Source: Gallionella straubiae
GTDB taxonomy: Bacteria > Pseudomonadota > Gammaproteobacteria > Burkholderiales > Gallionellaceae
Assembly: GCF_051257895.1 (NCBI RefSeq)
Contig: NZ_CP194331.1
Location: forward strand, 1,736,001-1,800,000
Reading direction: 5' to 3'
Length of the DNA: 64,000 nt
This document shows, piece by piece, positions 24,296 through 32,922 of this stretch (its first letter is position 1; every line of letters starts with the position of its first letter). The notes under the pieces were generated by a model. The model was not told the DNA's origin. It worked only from the letters and a program-made list of their open reading frames with translations, and made no database searches. The translations under genes were made by a program, and so were the position numbers.

Positions 24296-25350
24296 GATTT
24301 TTCCACCACGGCGGCGGCCAGCGGGACGCCCGCGTCGGCAAGTGCATCCTTGAGCCTGGGCAGGGCGCGATCGAACAGATTGACGGTTGCAGGATCTGCC
24401 GCACGCAGCGTCATCCTTACCCCGCTGCCGGCGAATACCAGCCTTGCATGAACATCGCCCAGCATGGGCAATGCCAGTTCCATCTCGGTACTCCACTGGC
24501 GCTCATCCTGCTGCCGCGACTGCTGTTCCGGCTGCCCCTGAATTTCCCACTGCATCTGCTGCCCCGGCCAGACCTGCCCCATCCACACCAGATGATGTTG
24601 CTCCAGCGTGTGCAACTGCTGCTGCACCAGATGAACCAGTTCTTTGGCTATCGGCTGCGCGGCATCTCCGGCAGCCTTGGCCTGCGCCGGCATGTCAGCC
24701 TGCGCCATGGAAGTCTTCTCGACCGCAGCATGTTGATCGGCAGCTTTCCCGGGGAGAGGATACTGCACGTCAGACAACTGCACACCCTTCCCGGTCAGCC
24801 GGTTTTGCGGTTCCTCCAATAATTGATTGATGCTGCGCTCCCCCCGCACCCACTGCGCCTGGTGCGACTCATAGAACAGACCGCTCTTGCCGAGCGTCTC
24901 GCGCAACGCACCGGCCAACTGCTGGGTATCCGGCGCCTGCTGCCCGGACAGCCAGACCGCCTTGCTGCCGAGTTGCTGAACAACGGGCCTTTCGATAGGC
25001 CGCTCCGCAAGGTTGGAAAGCAGCCGCGCCGCCGAACCGATCTGTTCGGGAGTCGAGAGCGGATTGTTCGATGCAACCATACCGAAAGAGAGGCGCGGCT
25101 TCAACGAGACTACTTCGAGTTTGATCGTATCGCCGCTCTGAATATTGCCGGGTAAGCGCATCTGGAGGATCTGACCCGCGACCTGAACCTTGAACAAACC
25201 TTCGCTTATCTTGGCCTGGACGGAGCCCTGCACTTGCTGCCCCACCTCAAGATTGGTGACGGGTTTGGGAGTATCGGGAGTTGCAGTGATTAACGGTTTT
25301 CCAGAGCCGGAAAGACCTTGCAGTGCGCTAATCAGATTGGCTGGCAGCAT
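24292..25350 (-). CDS. fliK: Flagellar hook-length control protein FliK-like
   Basis: 352 residues with low-complexity Gln/Ala-rich segments in the middle and a C-terminal Flg_hook-type domain: ELALPMLGDVHARLVFAGSGVRMTLRA followed by LPRLKDALADAGVPLAAAVV. The N-terminal part (VGQQVQGSVQAKISEGLFKVQVAGQ) is a beta-rich domain often seen in these short FliK relatives. FliK measures hook length and triggers FlhB to switch export to filament proteins. Its overlap with the FlhB-domain gene is functionally suggestive. It could be a second FliK-like protein, since the main hook-length gene is usually with fliM/fliN elsewhere. Confidence 0.78.
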   Translation of the reverse strand: MLPANLISALQGLSGSGKPLITATPDTPKPVTNLEVGQQVQGSVQAKISEGLFKVQVAGQILQMRLPGNIQSGDTIKLEVVSLKPRLSFGMVASNNPLSTPEQIGSAARLLSNLAERPIERPVVQQLGSKAVWLSGQQAPDTQQLAGALRETLGKSGLFYESHQAQWVRGERSINQLLEEPQNRLTGKGVQLSDVQYPLPGKAADQHAAVEKTSMAQADMPAQAKAAGDAAQPIAKELVHLVQQQLHTLEQHHLVWMGQVWPGQQMQWEIQGQPEQQSRQQDERQWSTEMELALPMLGDVHARLVFAGSGVRMTLRAADPATVNLFDRALPRLKDALADAGVPLAAAVVEKS

Positions 25351-25477
25351 CGTACAATCGCCTCATCAGGTTTCGAGCTTATGCACAGCGGTTCAATTCG
25401 GCGAAACCATGCGCAAGCTCCGGTAAACCGGCTCATGCATTGGTATAGGCGATGGCGGCTATACCCACCTGGACGTA
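25351..25477 (-). other. Structured 127-base gap between fliT and fliK
   Basis: No gene is visible. Two inverted repeats stand out: ggtatag...ctatacc (7-bp stem, 10-base loop, about 25442-25465) and ccggtaaaccgg nested within an atgc...gcat pair (about 25408-25440). Neither is followed by a T-tract, so these are RNA structures or processing sites rather than proven terminators. Confidence 0.4.
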
Positions 25478-25810
25478 CTAAGTCCTGCTGCCGTATGCCT
25501 GTTGCAATCGCTGCTCCTGTCGATTGCTTTGCATGATGCGCTGCAACTGCCCCATCCATGCCGCAGTACGGCTGCGGATATCTGCATCATGCGCGAGGAT
25601 TTTCTTGATGAGCCGCGCCTTGCGCTGCAGTGACGGCCCATCCAGCACGACGGACGCATCCGCTTCCTTCATTGCGTCGACATGCTGCCTGCACTGTTGC
25701 TCGAGGTCGATCAGCCGATCCCATTCGCCACGTACCGCCGCATCGCGCATCTGTGCGGTCAGTGTTGATAGCGACTCATAATTTGCGATGATTTGGCTGT
25801 TACTACCCAT
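25478..25810 (-). CDS. fliT: Flagellar protein FliT (export chaperone)
   Basis: Small helical protein of 110 residues, the size of FliT, which binds the cap protein FliD and the regulator FlhDC or export components. The helix pattern IIANYESLSTLTAQMRDAA, WDRLIDLEQQCRQHVDAM and KARLIKKILAHDADIRS matches the family. It is encoded directly after fliS with a five-base gap, its normal place. Low sequence conservation makes position an important part of the call. Confidence 0.85.
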   Translation of the reverse strand: MGSNSQIIANYESLSTLTAQMRDAAVRGEWDRLIDLEQQCRQHVDAMKEADASVVLDGPSLQRKARLIKKILAHDADIRSRTAAWMGQLQRIMQSNRQEQRLQQAYGSRT

Positions 25811-25815
25811 TTCCC

Positions 25816-26286
25816 TTACCCTCTTGCGTACGCCAGTTGGACCTTATTCGCGTTTATTGGCTGCACATCCACAACCGGTGAAACAGCAGCGGCAGCAGTT
25901 GCATTAGGACGTATGCTGTCCCATGCGCCCTTCAAATCGTTCAACAGGCGCGCCACTTCATCCAGGGCGGCAATGTCATTTTTCAGGTTGGCGGTAAGCA
26001 GGCGTGTGCACATATAGCCATACAGAGCCGACAGATTTTGTGCCAGCCCCCCCTCGACACTTTTGTCCAGACTGGCATTCAGGCCTTCATCAATGATGGC
26101 AATAGCCTTGGAAATCGCAGCGCCCTTGGCAGGGATATCCTTGCGAAGCATGCCGCTCTTGGCATTGGCGATCGCCAGCAGCGCGCCCTGATACAACATG
26201 GAAATCAGTTTATGCGGATCGGCAACAGTTACGCCGGATTCGACTTCAACTTTTGCGTAAGCCTTGATTGCACTGGCGGCATTCAT
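25816..26286 (-). CDS. fliS: Flagellin-specific chaperone FliS
   Basis: 156 residues. Typical features are AYAKVEVESGVTVADPHKLISMLYQGAL near the start and the four-helix region AAISKAIAIIDEGLNASLD, LSALYGYMCTRLLTANLKND, DEVARLLNDLKGAWDSI. FliS binds the C-terminal helix of flagellin in the cytoplasm and prevents premature polymerisation. It lies between fliD and fliT as in most flagellar operons. Confidence 0.95.
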   Translation of the reverse strand: MNAASAIKAYAKVEVESGVTVADPHKLISMLYQGALLAIANAKSGMLRKDIPAKGAAISKAIAIIDEGLNASLDKSVEGGLAQNLSALYGYMCTRLLTANLKNDIAALDEVARLLNDLKGAWDSIRPNATAAAAVSPVVDVQPINANKVQLAYARG

Positions 26287-26300
26287 GCTAATTCCCCCGG

Positions 26301-28289
26301 TTATAATTTGTTGAGTTGCTGCGTTAGGTAAGAACTGGTTTGGTTCATGCTGCTCAGCATGGAATCCAGCTTGGTAAATTGGGTACGGTAGCGCTTTTCG
26401 ATGGCGTCCAGCCGAACGTTCAGCGCTTCGCGCTGCTTGCCAATGTCCTTGATGCTGATGTCGATCCCGGTCGTTCTGCCATCCAGCAGGCCACCACTCG
26501 CCAGGAACGTCGTCGCCAACTCGTTCAGGGTATAGGCATAGCCCTGCGAATAATTGACCGTGCCACGCGCGCCCGTTAGGCCACCGTTGATCCGTACTGT
26601 GAGTCCGGTCGAGTTGCCTGTGCTGGAAGTAAGAAATTGCCCAGACCCGGTTGCCGCTACCCCATCGATGGTGCCAGCCACATCCACCCCGCTGGTTGCG
26701 ACGGGTGCGCCACCCAGCAGATTGCTTGCGCCAATACCCGATACCGCGAGGCTGGAGGCGGAACCGTAGCTATTTGAGGTGATAGTGAATACCCCGGCGT
26801 TTTGCGTCACAGCTACCGATATTCCTGCGCTAGACAGCGCACTGGCACCGTTGATCTTGGATTGCACTTCAGCGGCCAGTGCGGCTGCCGTGTATGTACC
26901 CGCAGCCAGCACTACCGATGCGCTGACGCCATTCACAGTAAAGTTCAGTGCATCGTCAACGCCGCTGGTAATGGTGAGCCCGGCCGCAGCATTGCCCGCG
27001 ATATTTCCTTGCGTGGCGAGCGTTGTGACGTTCACGGCATAGCTGCCCGGTTTGGTTGCGGAAGAGGCGGAACTGTAACTGACCAGACTATCGGAGGCCT
27101 TGCCGACTGCCGCAAACAGGCTGGCGATGTCATTAAAATTGTTGCTGATGGCGGTGTCGAGTTTGCTAGCGTCCAGCGCCAGCGTACCGTCTTTCTGGAA
27201 CGACACGCCAATTTGCGACAAAGTGGTGAGCGAACCGCCGGTATTGCTGACAGCCGTATTAAATACGGCGCGGATTTGTGACTGCATCGAGCGCACCGTG
27301 GAATCGCCCTGCAAAACCGCCCCTTTCTTGGTGGCTGCATTGTAGGCAGATACGTCGCCCAATATTTTATTCAAGTCGTTGTAGGCTTTTACGAAGCCCT
27401 CCAGGGAGGACTTGACCGTGGCGGTATCACGCTCGACGGTCAATTTCACGGGTGTGGCCGTGACTTTCTGCAAATTCAGCGTGACACCCTGGATGACGTC
27501 GGCTATGGTGTTGCTTGCCTTGCTCACGGACGCGCCGTCCACGATAAATTCGGCATTCTGCGCCGTCGCGTTCTCGGCAAGATTCTGTCCGGCGTTGTTG
27601 GCCGGATCATAAGCGAGCAAATTGCTCAAAGCCGCATCACCAGTCACGCCGATCTTGATGCTGCTCGTTTTGCCGATGCTGTCCGAAGTCAGCGTCAGCC
27701 GATAGGGGCTAGCACCGCCGTCATTGATAATGGTCGCGGTCACGCCGATTTTGGCGGCGTTGATGGCATCGCGTATACCCTGCAGGGAATTGTTTGCGGG
27801 GTCTATGGTAACCGTCTTGGTGCCGGTACCGTTAGAGGTAAAAGCTGCGCCGGTATATTTGCCGGTCGGGGCATCAAAAGCACCGCCCGTAATGGTGCCG
27901 AAATCAAACGTCAGGGTTCCGCTACCGATAGCCACTGTGCTGTCGGTTTGGCCGGTTGCCGCCAGTTTTTGCGATTGTGCCAGCTTGGTCACCGCATCGA
28001 GCGAGTAAACCCCCGCAACGGCCGTGGATGAGGCGGAAGCCGTAAAAATACCGGTATCCGACGAGGTAGCCTTCAGTGCCTGAAATTTCGCTATATTACT
28101 CAGGCCGGAAAGCGTACTTTGAAAGCTGGATAACGCCCCCTTGATGCTGCCATATGCCGAAAGCTTGGCTTGGTAGCTTGCTTCCTTGGCTTTGAGCAGG
28201 TTAAGCGGTCTTTGCTCAATGGTCATGAGCTGACTGACCAGACCACTCACGTCAAGGTATGACGATCCGACACCCGATGTTGTTGCCAT
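26301..28289 (-). CDS. fliD: Flagellar filament capping protein FliD
   Basis: 662 residues with the FliD-N domain (VSGLVSQLMTIEQRPLNLLKAKEASYQAKLSA at residues 13-44) and FliD-C domain (ending with QREALNVRLDAIEKRYRTQFTKLDSMLSSMNQTSSYLTQQLNKL at the terminus) plus a long variable middle with flagellin-hook-like repeats, for example VTTLATQGNIAGNAA. FliD forms the pentamer-like cap that folds flagellin at the filament tip. Both coiled-coil ends required for export and assembly are intact. It is preceded by flaG and followed by fliS. Confidence 0.95.
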   Translation of the reverse strand: MATTSGVGSSYLDVSGLVSQLMTIEQRPLNLLKAKEASYQAKLSAYGSIKGALSSFQSTLSGLSNIAKFQALKATSSDTGIFTASASSTAVAGVYSLDAVTKLAQSQKLAATGQTDSTVAIGSGTLTFDFGTITGGAFDAPTGKYTGAAFTSNGTGTKTVTIDPANNSLQGIRDAINAAKIGVTATIINDGGASPYRLTLTSDSIGKTSSIKIGVTGDAALSNLLAYDPANNAGQNLAENATAQNAEFIVDGASVSKASNTIADVIQGVTLNLQKVTATPVKLTVERDTATVKSSLEGFVKAYNDLNKILGDVSAYNAATKKGAVLQGDSTVRSMQSQIRAVFNTAVSNTGGSLTTLSQIGVSFQKDGTLALDASKLDTAISNNFNDIASLFAAVGKASDSLVSYSSASSATKPGSYAVNVTTLATQGNIAGNAAAGLTITSGVDDALNFTVNGVSASVVLAAGTYTAAALAAEVQSKINGASALSSAGISVAVTQNAGVFTITSNSYGSASSLAVSGIGASNLLGGAPVATSGVDVAGTIDGVAATGSGQFLTSSTGNSTGLTVRINGGLTGARGTVNYSQGYAYTLNELATTFLASGGLLDGRTTGIDISIKDIGKQREALNVRLDAIEKRYRTQFTKLDSMLSSMNQTSSYLTQQLNKL

Positions 28290-28311
28290 GACGTTTCCTT
28301 CCCAGACCCTT

Positions 28312-28707
28312 TCAGGCCTTTTGCTTCAACAACAAACCCTGACTGACCTGGTCTATTGCGCGTGAAATTGCCAGCATTTCTTCCGTCGGAAATTGCCGGA
28401 CCAAATCGCCGGTATCCGTATCCACGAGCTTGAATACCTGTTTTTTCGTATCTTGATCTACACTAAATTCAAGGCTCCTGTTCGCCTGCTTCAGGGTCTT
28501 GTTGATGCTGTCCACTGCGTTTTGCAATTGCTCGGCCGAGGTTTGCTGGTCAGCAGCCGGTTTAACGGCAGCCTGGGGCAACTCGAGTTGCGCACTGGGT
28601 TTGGCTTCGACGTTTGAAGGGGTAGCAACAACATTAGGCTCGCCATTACTGGCGAACCGCGCAGGTTGTGGAGTTTGAGCTATGTTTCCGGTATTTTGGA
28701 TAAGCAT
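28312..28707 (-). CDS. flaG: FlaG family protein
   Basis: 131 residues. The N-terminal half is Pro/Ala/Gln-rich and likely disordered; the C-terminal half holds the FlaG domain: AVDSINKTLKQANRSLEFSVDQDTKKQVFKLVDTDTGDLVRQFPTEEMLAI. FlaG influences filament length in polar flagellates. Located between flagellin and fliD, its standard position. Confidence 0.93.
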   Translation of the reverse strand: MLIQNTGNIAQTPQPARFASNGEPNVVATPSNVEAKPSAQLELPQAAVKPAADQQTSAEQLQNAVDSINKTLKQANRSLEFSVDQDTKKQVFKLVDTDTGDLVRQFPTEEMLAISRAIDQVSQGLLLKQKA

Positions 28708-28727
28708 TTTACTCTCCTTTGTTTAGA

Positions 28728-28755
28728 AATCCCGACCGGGTTACCGGCCGGGATT
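28728..28755 (-). terminator. Hairpin after flagellin copy 1
   Basis: A 12-bp stem with one mismatch (aatcccgaccgg / ccggccgggatt, loop of four bases) follows the flagellin stop codon. Only a weak T-run follows (tttctaaa), so it may stabilise the abundant flagellin mRNA or partly terminate before flaG. Confidence 0.6.
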
Positions 28756-28772
28756 ATTCTACCTTACCGTGC

Positions 28773-29579
28773 TTATTTCAACAGGCTCAAAACGTTGCTC
28801 TGCACCTGGTTGGCTTGCGACAGCATCGCGGTGCCAGCTTGTTGCAGGATCTGGTTACGCGTCATTTGAGCGGTTTCTGCGGCGTAATCGGTATCGGTGA
28901 TACGGCTACGCGCAGCGCTCAGGTTCTCGGCGCCGTTTTGCAGGTTGCTGATGATGGCCTCGAAACGGGACTGGGTCGCACCAAAAGTCGCGCGAGTCGT
29001 GCTGATCGCGGCGATGTCGGTGTCCAGCTTGGTGATTTCGGCAGCCGCGGTGGTGGTGGTAGCACCCAGTGTCCCGGCATTGGTCTGCGTGGTGGCGGCA
29101 GCCGTAGCAACGGTGATGGTTTCACCGTTGTTCGCGCCAATCTGGAACTGCGCGCTCAATGCTCCGCTCAACAACGCGGTTCCGTTGAACTTGGTATCGG
29201 TGATGATACGCTTGTTCTCGGCAAACAGCTGCTTGAATTCAGAATCAATCGACGCGATATCGTTAGCCGAAGTGAAGTTGCTCGCCTGGATCGCCAGTTC
29301 GCGCATACGCTGCAGGTTGTTGCCGATGCTGGACAGCGCGCCTTCGGCAGTCTGAGCCAAGGAGATACCATCGGCGGCGTTGCGTGCTGCCTGGTTCAGG
29401 CCGCGGATTTGCGAAGTCATCTTCTCGGAAATCGCAAGACCTGCCGCGTCGTCCTTGGCGCTGTTCACGCGCAGACCGGAAGACAGGCGCTGCAGGGAGA
29501 TTTGCATCGAGGTCTGCGAAGTGTTCAGGTTGCGCTGAGCATTCAAGGACGCGATGTTAGTATTAATAAAGGCTGGCAT
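28773..29579 (-). CDS. fliC: Flagellin, copy 1
   Basis: Short flagellin of 268 residues that keeps the conserved D0/D1 ends (MPAFINTNIASLNAQRNLNTSQ at the start, coiled N-helix RLSSGLRVNSAKDDAAGLAI; C-terminal helix NQILQQAGTAMLSQANQ, ending SLLK) and only a small variable centre rich in Thr/Ala (TVATAAATTQTNAGTLGATTTTAAAEIT). The centre offers many Thr for O-glycosylation. It differs from copy 2 at four residues (83, 123, 158, 161). It has no promoter of its own that I can see; a stem-loop separates it from copy 2, so it is probably transcribed by read-through from the sigma-28 promoter upstream of copy 2. Confidence 0.97.
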   Translation of the reverse strand: MPAFINTNIASLNAQRNLNTSQTSMQISLQRLSSGLRVNSAKDDAAGLAISEKMTSQIRGLNQAARNAADGISLAQTAEGALSSIGNNLQRMRELAIQASNFTSANDIASIDSEFKQLFAENKRIITDTKFNGTALLSGALSAQFQIGANNGETITVATAAATTQTNAGTLGATTTTAAAEITKLDTDIAAISTTRATFGATQSRFEAIISNLQNGAENLSAARSRITDTDYAAETAQMTRNQILQQAGTAMLSQANQVQSNVLSLLK

Positions 29580-29622
29580 TTTGGTTCTCCATCAATAACG
29601 GAATTTTCTATCCTGCTTAAGG

Positions 29623-29648
29623 GTCCCGGCCAAGCTGCTGGCCGGGAC
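29623..29648 (-). terminator. Perfect 10-bp stem-loop between the two flagellin genes
   Basis: gtcccggcca / tggccgggac with a six-base loop, no following T-tract on the minus strand. It resembles the hairpin after copy 1 and probably acts as an mRNA 3' stabiliser or weak terminator that sets the copy 2 to copy 1 ratio. Confidence 0.6.
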
Positions 29649-29660
29649 TCCTAATCGTGT

Positions 29661-30467
29661 TTATTTCAACAGGCTCAAAACGTTGCTCTGCACCTGGTTG
29701 GCTTGCGACAGCATCGCGGTGCCAGCTTGTTGCAGGATCTGGTTACGCGTCATTTGAGCGGTTTCTGCGGCGTAATCGGTATCGGTGATACGGCTACGCG
29801 CAGCGCTCAGGTTCTCGGCGCCGTTTTGCAGGTTGCTGATGATGGCCTCGAAACGGGACTGGGTCGCACCAAAAGTCGCGCGAGTCGTGCTGATCGCGGC
29901 GATGTCGGTGTCCAGCTTGGTGATTTCGGCAGCCGCGGTGGTGGTGGTAGCACCCAGTGTCCCGGCATTGGTCTGCGTGGTTGCGCCAGCCGTAGTAACG
30001 GTGATGGTTTCACCGTTGTTCGCGCCAATCTGGAACTGCGCGCTCAATGCTCCGCTCAGCAACGCGGTTCCGTTGAACTTGGTATCGGTGATGATACGAT
30101 TGTTCTCGGCAAACAGCTGCTTGAATTCAGAATCAATCGACGCGATATCGTTAGCCGAAGTGAAGTTGCTCGCCTGGATCGCCAGTTCGCGCATACGCTG
30201 CAGGTTGTTGCCGATGCTGGCCAGCGCACCCTCGGCCGTCTGAGCCAAGGAGATACCATCGGCGGCGTTACGTGCTGCCTGGTTCAGGCCGCGGATTTGC
30301 GAAGTCATCTTCTCGGAAATCGCAAGACCTGCCGCGTCGTCCTTGGCGCTGTTCACGCGCAGACCGGAAGACAGGCGCTGCAGGGAGATTTGCATCGAGG
30401 TCTGCGAAGTGTTCAGGTTGCGCTGAGCATTCAAGGACGCGATGTTAGTATTAATAAAGGCTGGCAT
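29661..30467 (-). CDS. fliC: Flagellin, copy 2
   Basis: 268 residues, nearly identical at DNA level to copy 1. Differences in protein are Ala83 for Ser, Asn123 for Lys, Thr158 for Ala and Gly161 for Ala. The near identity over the whole gene, including the silent positions, indicates a recent duplication or gene conversion. It is the promoter-proximal gene of the flagellar block, with an upstream sigma-28 promoter about 95-120 bases before the ATG and a GGAGA ribosome site. It is expected to be the major filament subunit. Confidence 0.97.
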   Translation of the reverse strand: MPAFINTNIASLNAQRNLNTSQTSMQISLQRLSSGLRVNSAKDDAAGLAISEKMTSQIRGLNQAARNAADGISLAQTAEGALASIGNNLQRMRELAIQASNFTSANDIASIDSEFKQLFAENNRIITDTKFNGTALLSGALSAQFQIGANNGETITVTTAGATTQTNAGTLGATTTTAAAEITKLDTDIAAISTTRATFGATQSRFEAIISNLQNGAENLSAARSRITDTDYAAETAQMTRNQILQQAGTAMLSQANQVQSNVLSLLK

Positions 30468-30562
30468 TTTGGTTCTCCTTAATAACTGAGTTTGTTATCC
30501 GGCTTGTGTCGCACACTTTGGCTGACTATTTATTGATACGTTATCAACCGCCGTTGAGTTAG

Positions 30563-30589
30563 TTATCGGAAGGAGCAGGGAAAACTTTA
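30563..30589 (-). promoter_or_regulatory. Sigma-28 (FliA) promoter for flagellin
   Basis: Minus strand: -35 taaagttt (30582-30589), a spacer of exactly 11 bases, and -10 tccgataa (30563-30570). This matches the FliA consensus taaagttt-N11-gccgataa with one difference. It predicts a leader of roughly 90 bases before the flagellin ATG at 30467. Confidence 0.9.
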
Positions 30590-30757
30590 GGAAGATTTTA
30601 GAAATTCTTTGAGGTTGCAAGCCTTGCGCTGCCAAGCGGATTACCAATAGCCCTGCGCGCACAATTAAAAACATCAATAAAACAGCCGGTTAAATAGTTT
30701 TGCATCTGCCCCCGATTTACCATGAGGGTTGGGAAATAAGCCTTGGCCTGCGCCTCG

Positions 30758-31267
30758 TTACAAGGTAGCCGCAACCATGAATCGATCAGTATTGACCTCG
30801 AATACTTCCTCGCCACGCTTGATGCGGATGCGCAATTCCCAGTAGCCTTTGAGTGGAAAGTTGATGTAGCCCTGATAATTGCCCGGCGAGATTTCCCTGA
30901 AAATTGTTGTGAAGTCCCGGCCTGCATCAGACGCGCGGTAAGCCTTCACTTCCATCGCACCGCTGACCGGCGCCCCCGCACGGTCCGCCACGCCGATTTC
31001 ATAGGCCGCTGGCGAATTCATCGCGACGGTGCCGGGCTGCTTGACGGTGGTTTGCCAGGCAAGCGCCCGGTGCGCCTCAAGGTTGCTCAGCGTGGCGGCG
31101 TCGGATTTGCGGTTTTTGACGCTGTATTCCCGGTCTACCAGCGCCGGGCGATTTTGCATGGACAGCCAGATGAACGCGCCATTCACCCCCAGTACCACGG
31201 CCATCAACCCCAACATCCCGAGAAACCACGGGTTGCGTAAACCCTTCTTGCTGTCCTGTGAAATCAT
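30758..31267 (-). CDS. fixH: FixH family protein (cbb3 oxidase assembly)
   Basis: 169 residues. A single N-terminal membrane helix (WFLGMLGLMAVVLGVNGAFIWLS) is followed by a periplasmic domain containing YEIGVADRAGAPVSGAMEVKAYRASDAGRDFT and YQGYINFPLKGYWELRIRI, the FixH signature. FixH works with FixG/CcoG, FixI and FixS in copper delivery and maturation of the cbb3 oxidase. ATG 31267, 22 bases after the ccoG stop, gives the expected topology. The usual ccoI (copper ATPase) and ccoS genes do not follow here; the next gene is flagellin. Confidence 0.88.
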   Translation of the reverse strand: MISQDSKKGLRNPWFLGMLGLMAVVLGVNGAFIWLSMQNRPALVDREYSVKNRKSDAATLSNLEAHRALAWQTTVKQPGTVAMNSPAAYEIGVADRAGAPVSGAMEVKAYRASDAGRDFTTIFREISPGNYQGYINFPLKGYWELRIRIKRGEEVFEVNTDRFMVAATL

Positions 31268-31289
31268 GTTCTTGATTCCCTTCCTGAAA

Positions 31290-32738
31290 TTATTTCCTGC
31301 GCCCCAAATCAACGCTTGGGCCATTGAATTTTGTCTTGTATTCGGCGCCGATGAGCGGATCTTCGATGCTCTGGATGCGGAACTCGATCGGCGTCACCTC
31401 CCTCTTGAGGTTCCGGCCGGGCGCCCTGACGAAAATGGTAAAGGAGGTGCTGCGGCCATGGCGTGCCAGCAGAGGCTGCTCGGCGCCGATGATCACCTGA
31501 TCCCTGACACCACCCTCTGCCGTCACACCGATGCTGATATCCTTGTCGGTCTTGTTCAGGATCTTCAATTCGTATTTGTTCTGTATCGAGCCGTCACTCA
31601 GGTAAACGTACAGGGGTTGGCGTTCCGGGATCACCTTCAGCGTTAACGAACCCAGGTGGGTGAGGCCATAGACGATGCCGCCAAAGGCGATCATGATGAT
31701 ACCGATATATACCCAGGTGCGCGGGTGCTGGTACATCTTCTTGACGGGCTTGCCTTCCAGTTCGTCCAGCGAGGCGTAGCGTATCAGGCCGCGTGGCTTG
31801 CCTACCTTATCCATGATGGAATCACAGGCATCCAGGCACAGACCGCAGGTGATGCAGCCCAGTTGCTGGCCATCGCGGATATCCACGCCGGTCGGGCACA
31901 CCTGCACGCACTGGAAGCAGTCGATGCAATCGCCCTGCGGCGCGCCCTCCTCGCCCGCCTTGCGGTGCAGCTTGCCGCGCGGCTCACCGCGGTTGTAATC
32001 GTAGGCCGGCAATATCGTCTGTGCATCGGTCATCACGCCCTGGATGCGCGCATAGGGGCACATCCACATGCAGACTTGCTCGCGCAACAGTCCGGCCAGA
32101 ATGTAGGTGCCGAAGAAGAAGGTGATCAGCGTCACCCAGCCGACCAGAGGCAACTGGAAATGCACCAGCCTGCCCCAGTAATCGTAGGCATCCACGAACC
32201 AGATTGAAAAGCTGATTCCGGTGAGCAGGGAAATCAGCATCCAGATGAAGTGCTTGACGGACTTTTTCCCGATCTTTTCCAGGTTCCAGGGCGCGGCATC
32301 CAGTTTGCGCCGCGCCTGGGGGTTGCCCTCGATCTTGTCCTCCAGCCAGACGAACCAATCGGTCCAGGCAGTCTGGAAGCAGAAATAACCGCACCACACC
32401 CGCGATGCCACCGAGGTCACCGCAAACAAGACCATTGCCAGCAACAGCAGCAACAGCGACAGCATCCAGATATCCTGTGGCAATACCGTCAGATTGAAAA
32501 AACGGAACTGACGATGCTCAATGTCAAACAGAATGGCCTGCTTGCCGTTCCAGCGCAGATAGGGTACCAGGAAGAACAGCAGCCAGAGCGATTGGGTGTA
32601 ATTTTTCAGGGTGCGAAAAAAACCTGGCATGCGTTTGGCATGTACCGTCTTGTCACCCTTGTTGACGTTCCAGTGCTCCAGCTCGCGGTAAATCCCCGTG
32701 ACGGTGCCGGTCTCTTTCTGTCCTGTTTCCTTATCCAC
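31290..32738 (-). CDS. ccoG: Cytochrome c oxidase accessory protein CcoG (FixG)
   Basis: 482 residues with five or so membrane helices and two 4Fe-4S ferredoxin motifs in the central soluble part: CIDCFQCVQVCPTGVDI and CITCGLCLDACDSIMDK. CcoG reduces cupric ions for insertion of CuB into the cbb3 oxidase. The C-terminal third is the periplasmic Ig-like FixG domain. The start codon is GTG (32738) with GGGAGAGAGAG upstream. It is separated from the ccoNOQP part by a terminator-like hairpin, so it may have its own promoter. Confidence 0.95.
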   Translation of the reverse strand: MDKETGQKETGTVTGIYRELEHWNVNKGDKTVHAKRMPGFFRTLKNYTQSLWLLFFLVPYLRWNGKQAILFDIEHRQFRFFNLTVLPQDIWMLSLLLLLLAMVLFAVTSVASRVWCGYFCFQTAWTDWFVWLEDKIEGNPQARRKLDAAPWNLEKIGKKSVKHFIWMLISLLTGISFSIWFVDAYDYWGRLVHFQLPLVGWVTLITFFFGTYILAGLLREQVCMWMCPYARIQGVMTDAQTILPAYDYNRGEPRGKLHRKAGEEGAPQGDCIDCFQCVQVCPTGVDIRDGQQLGCITCGLCLDACDSIMDKVGKPRGLIRYASLDELEGKPVKKMYQHPRTWVYIGIIMIAFGGIVYGLTHLGSLTLKVIPERQPLYVYLSDGSIQNKYELKILNKTDKDISIGVTAEGGVRDQVIIGAEQPLLARHGRSTSFTIFVRAPGRNLKREVTPIEFRIQSIEDPLIGAEYKTKFNGPSVDLGRRK

Positions 32739-32897
32739 GCTCTCTCTCCCGGCTGGTTTGCACCAACTTTCAAAAATCCTGCCCCACTATTCCCGCACTG
32801 CTCATTATTACAAATCGGACTCGATAAATTTCCGCAGGTTCCCCAAGCCCATTGGCTCTATGCCGGGTATTGTTCCAGAACATCCGGTTCCGGAATG

Positions 32898-32922
32898 AAA
32901 AAAGAGGGGATTCGAACCCCTC
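32898..32922 (-). terminator. Intrinsic terminator at the end of the cco structural genes
   Basis: Stem gagggg/cccctc with loop ttcgaat, followed on the minus strand by six T residues (32898-32903). Directly upstream (32929-32942) is a 14-base perfect palindrome ccgcaccggtgcgg. Together they should end the ccoNOQP transcript before ccoG. The stem and loop happen to look like a tRNA T-arm. Confidence 0.8.

Noticed and set aside
25351..25400. ctgatgag next to gaaa, reminiscent of a hammerhead ribozyme core; and partial resemblance to a c-di-GMP riboswitch on the plus strand
   Set aside because: Required stems between the conserved blocks are absent, and the plus strand would be antisense to the flagellar genes.
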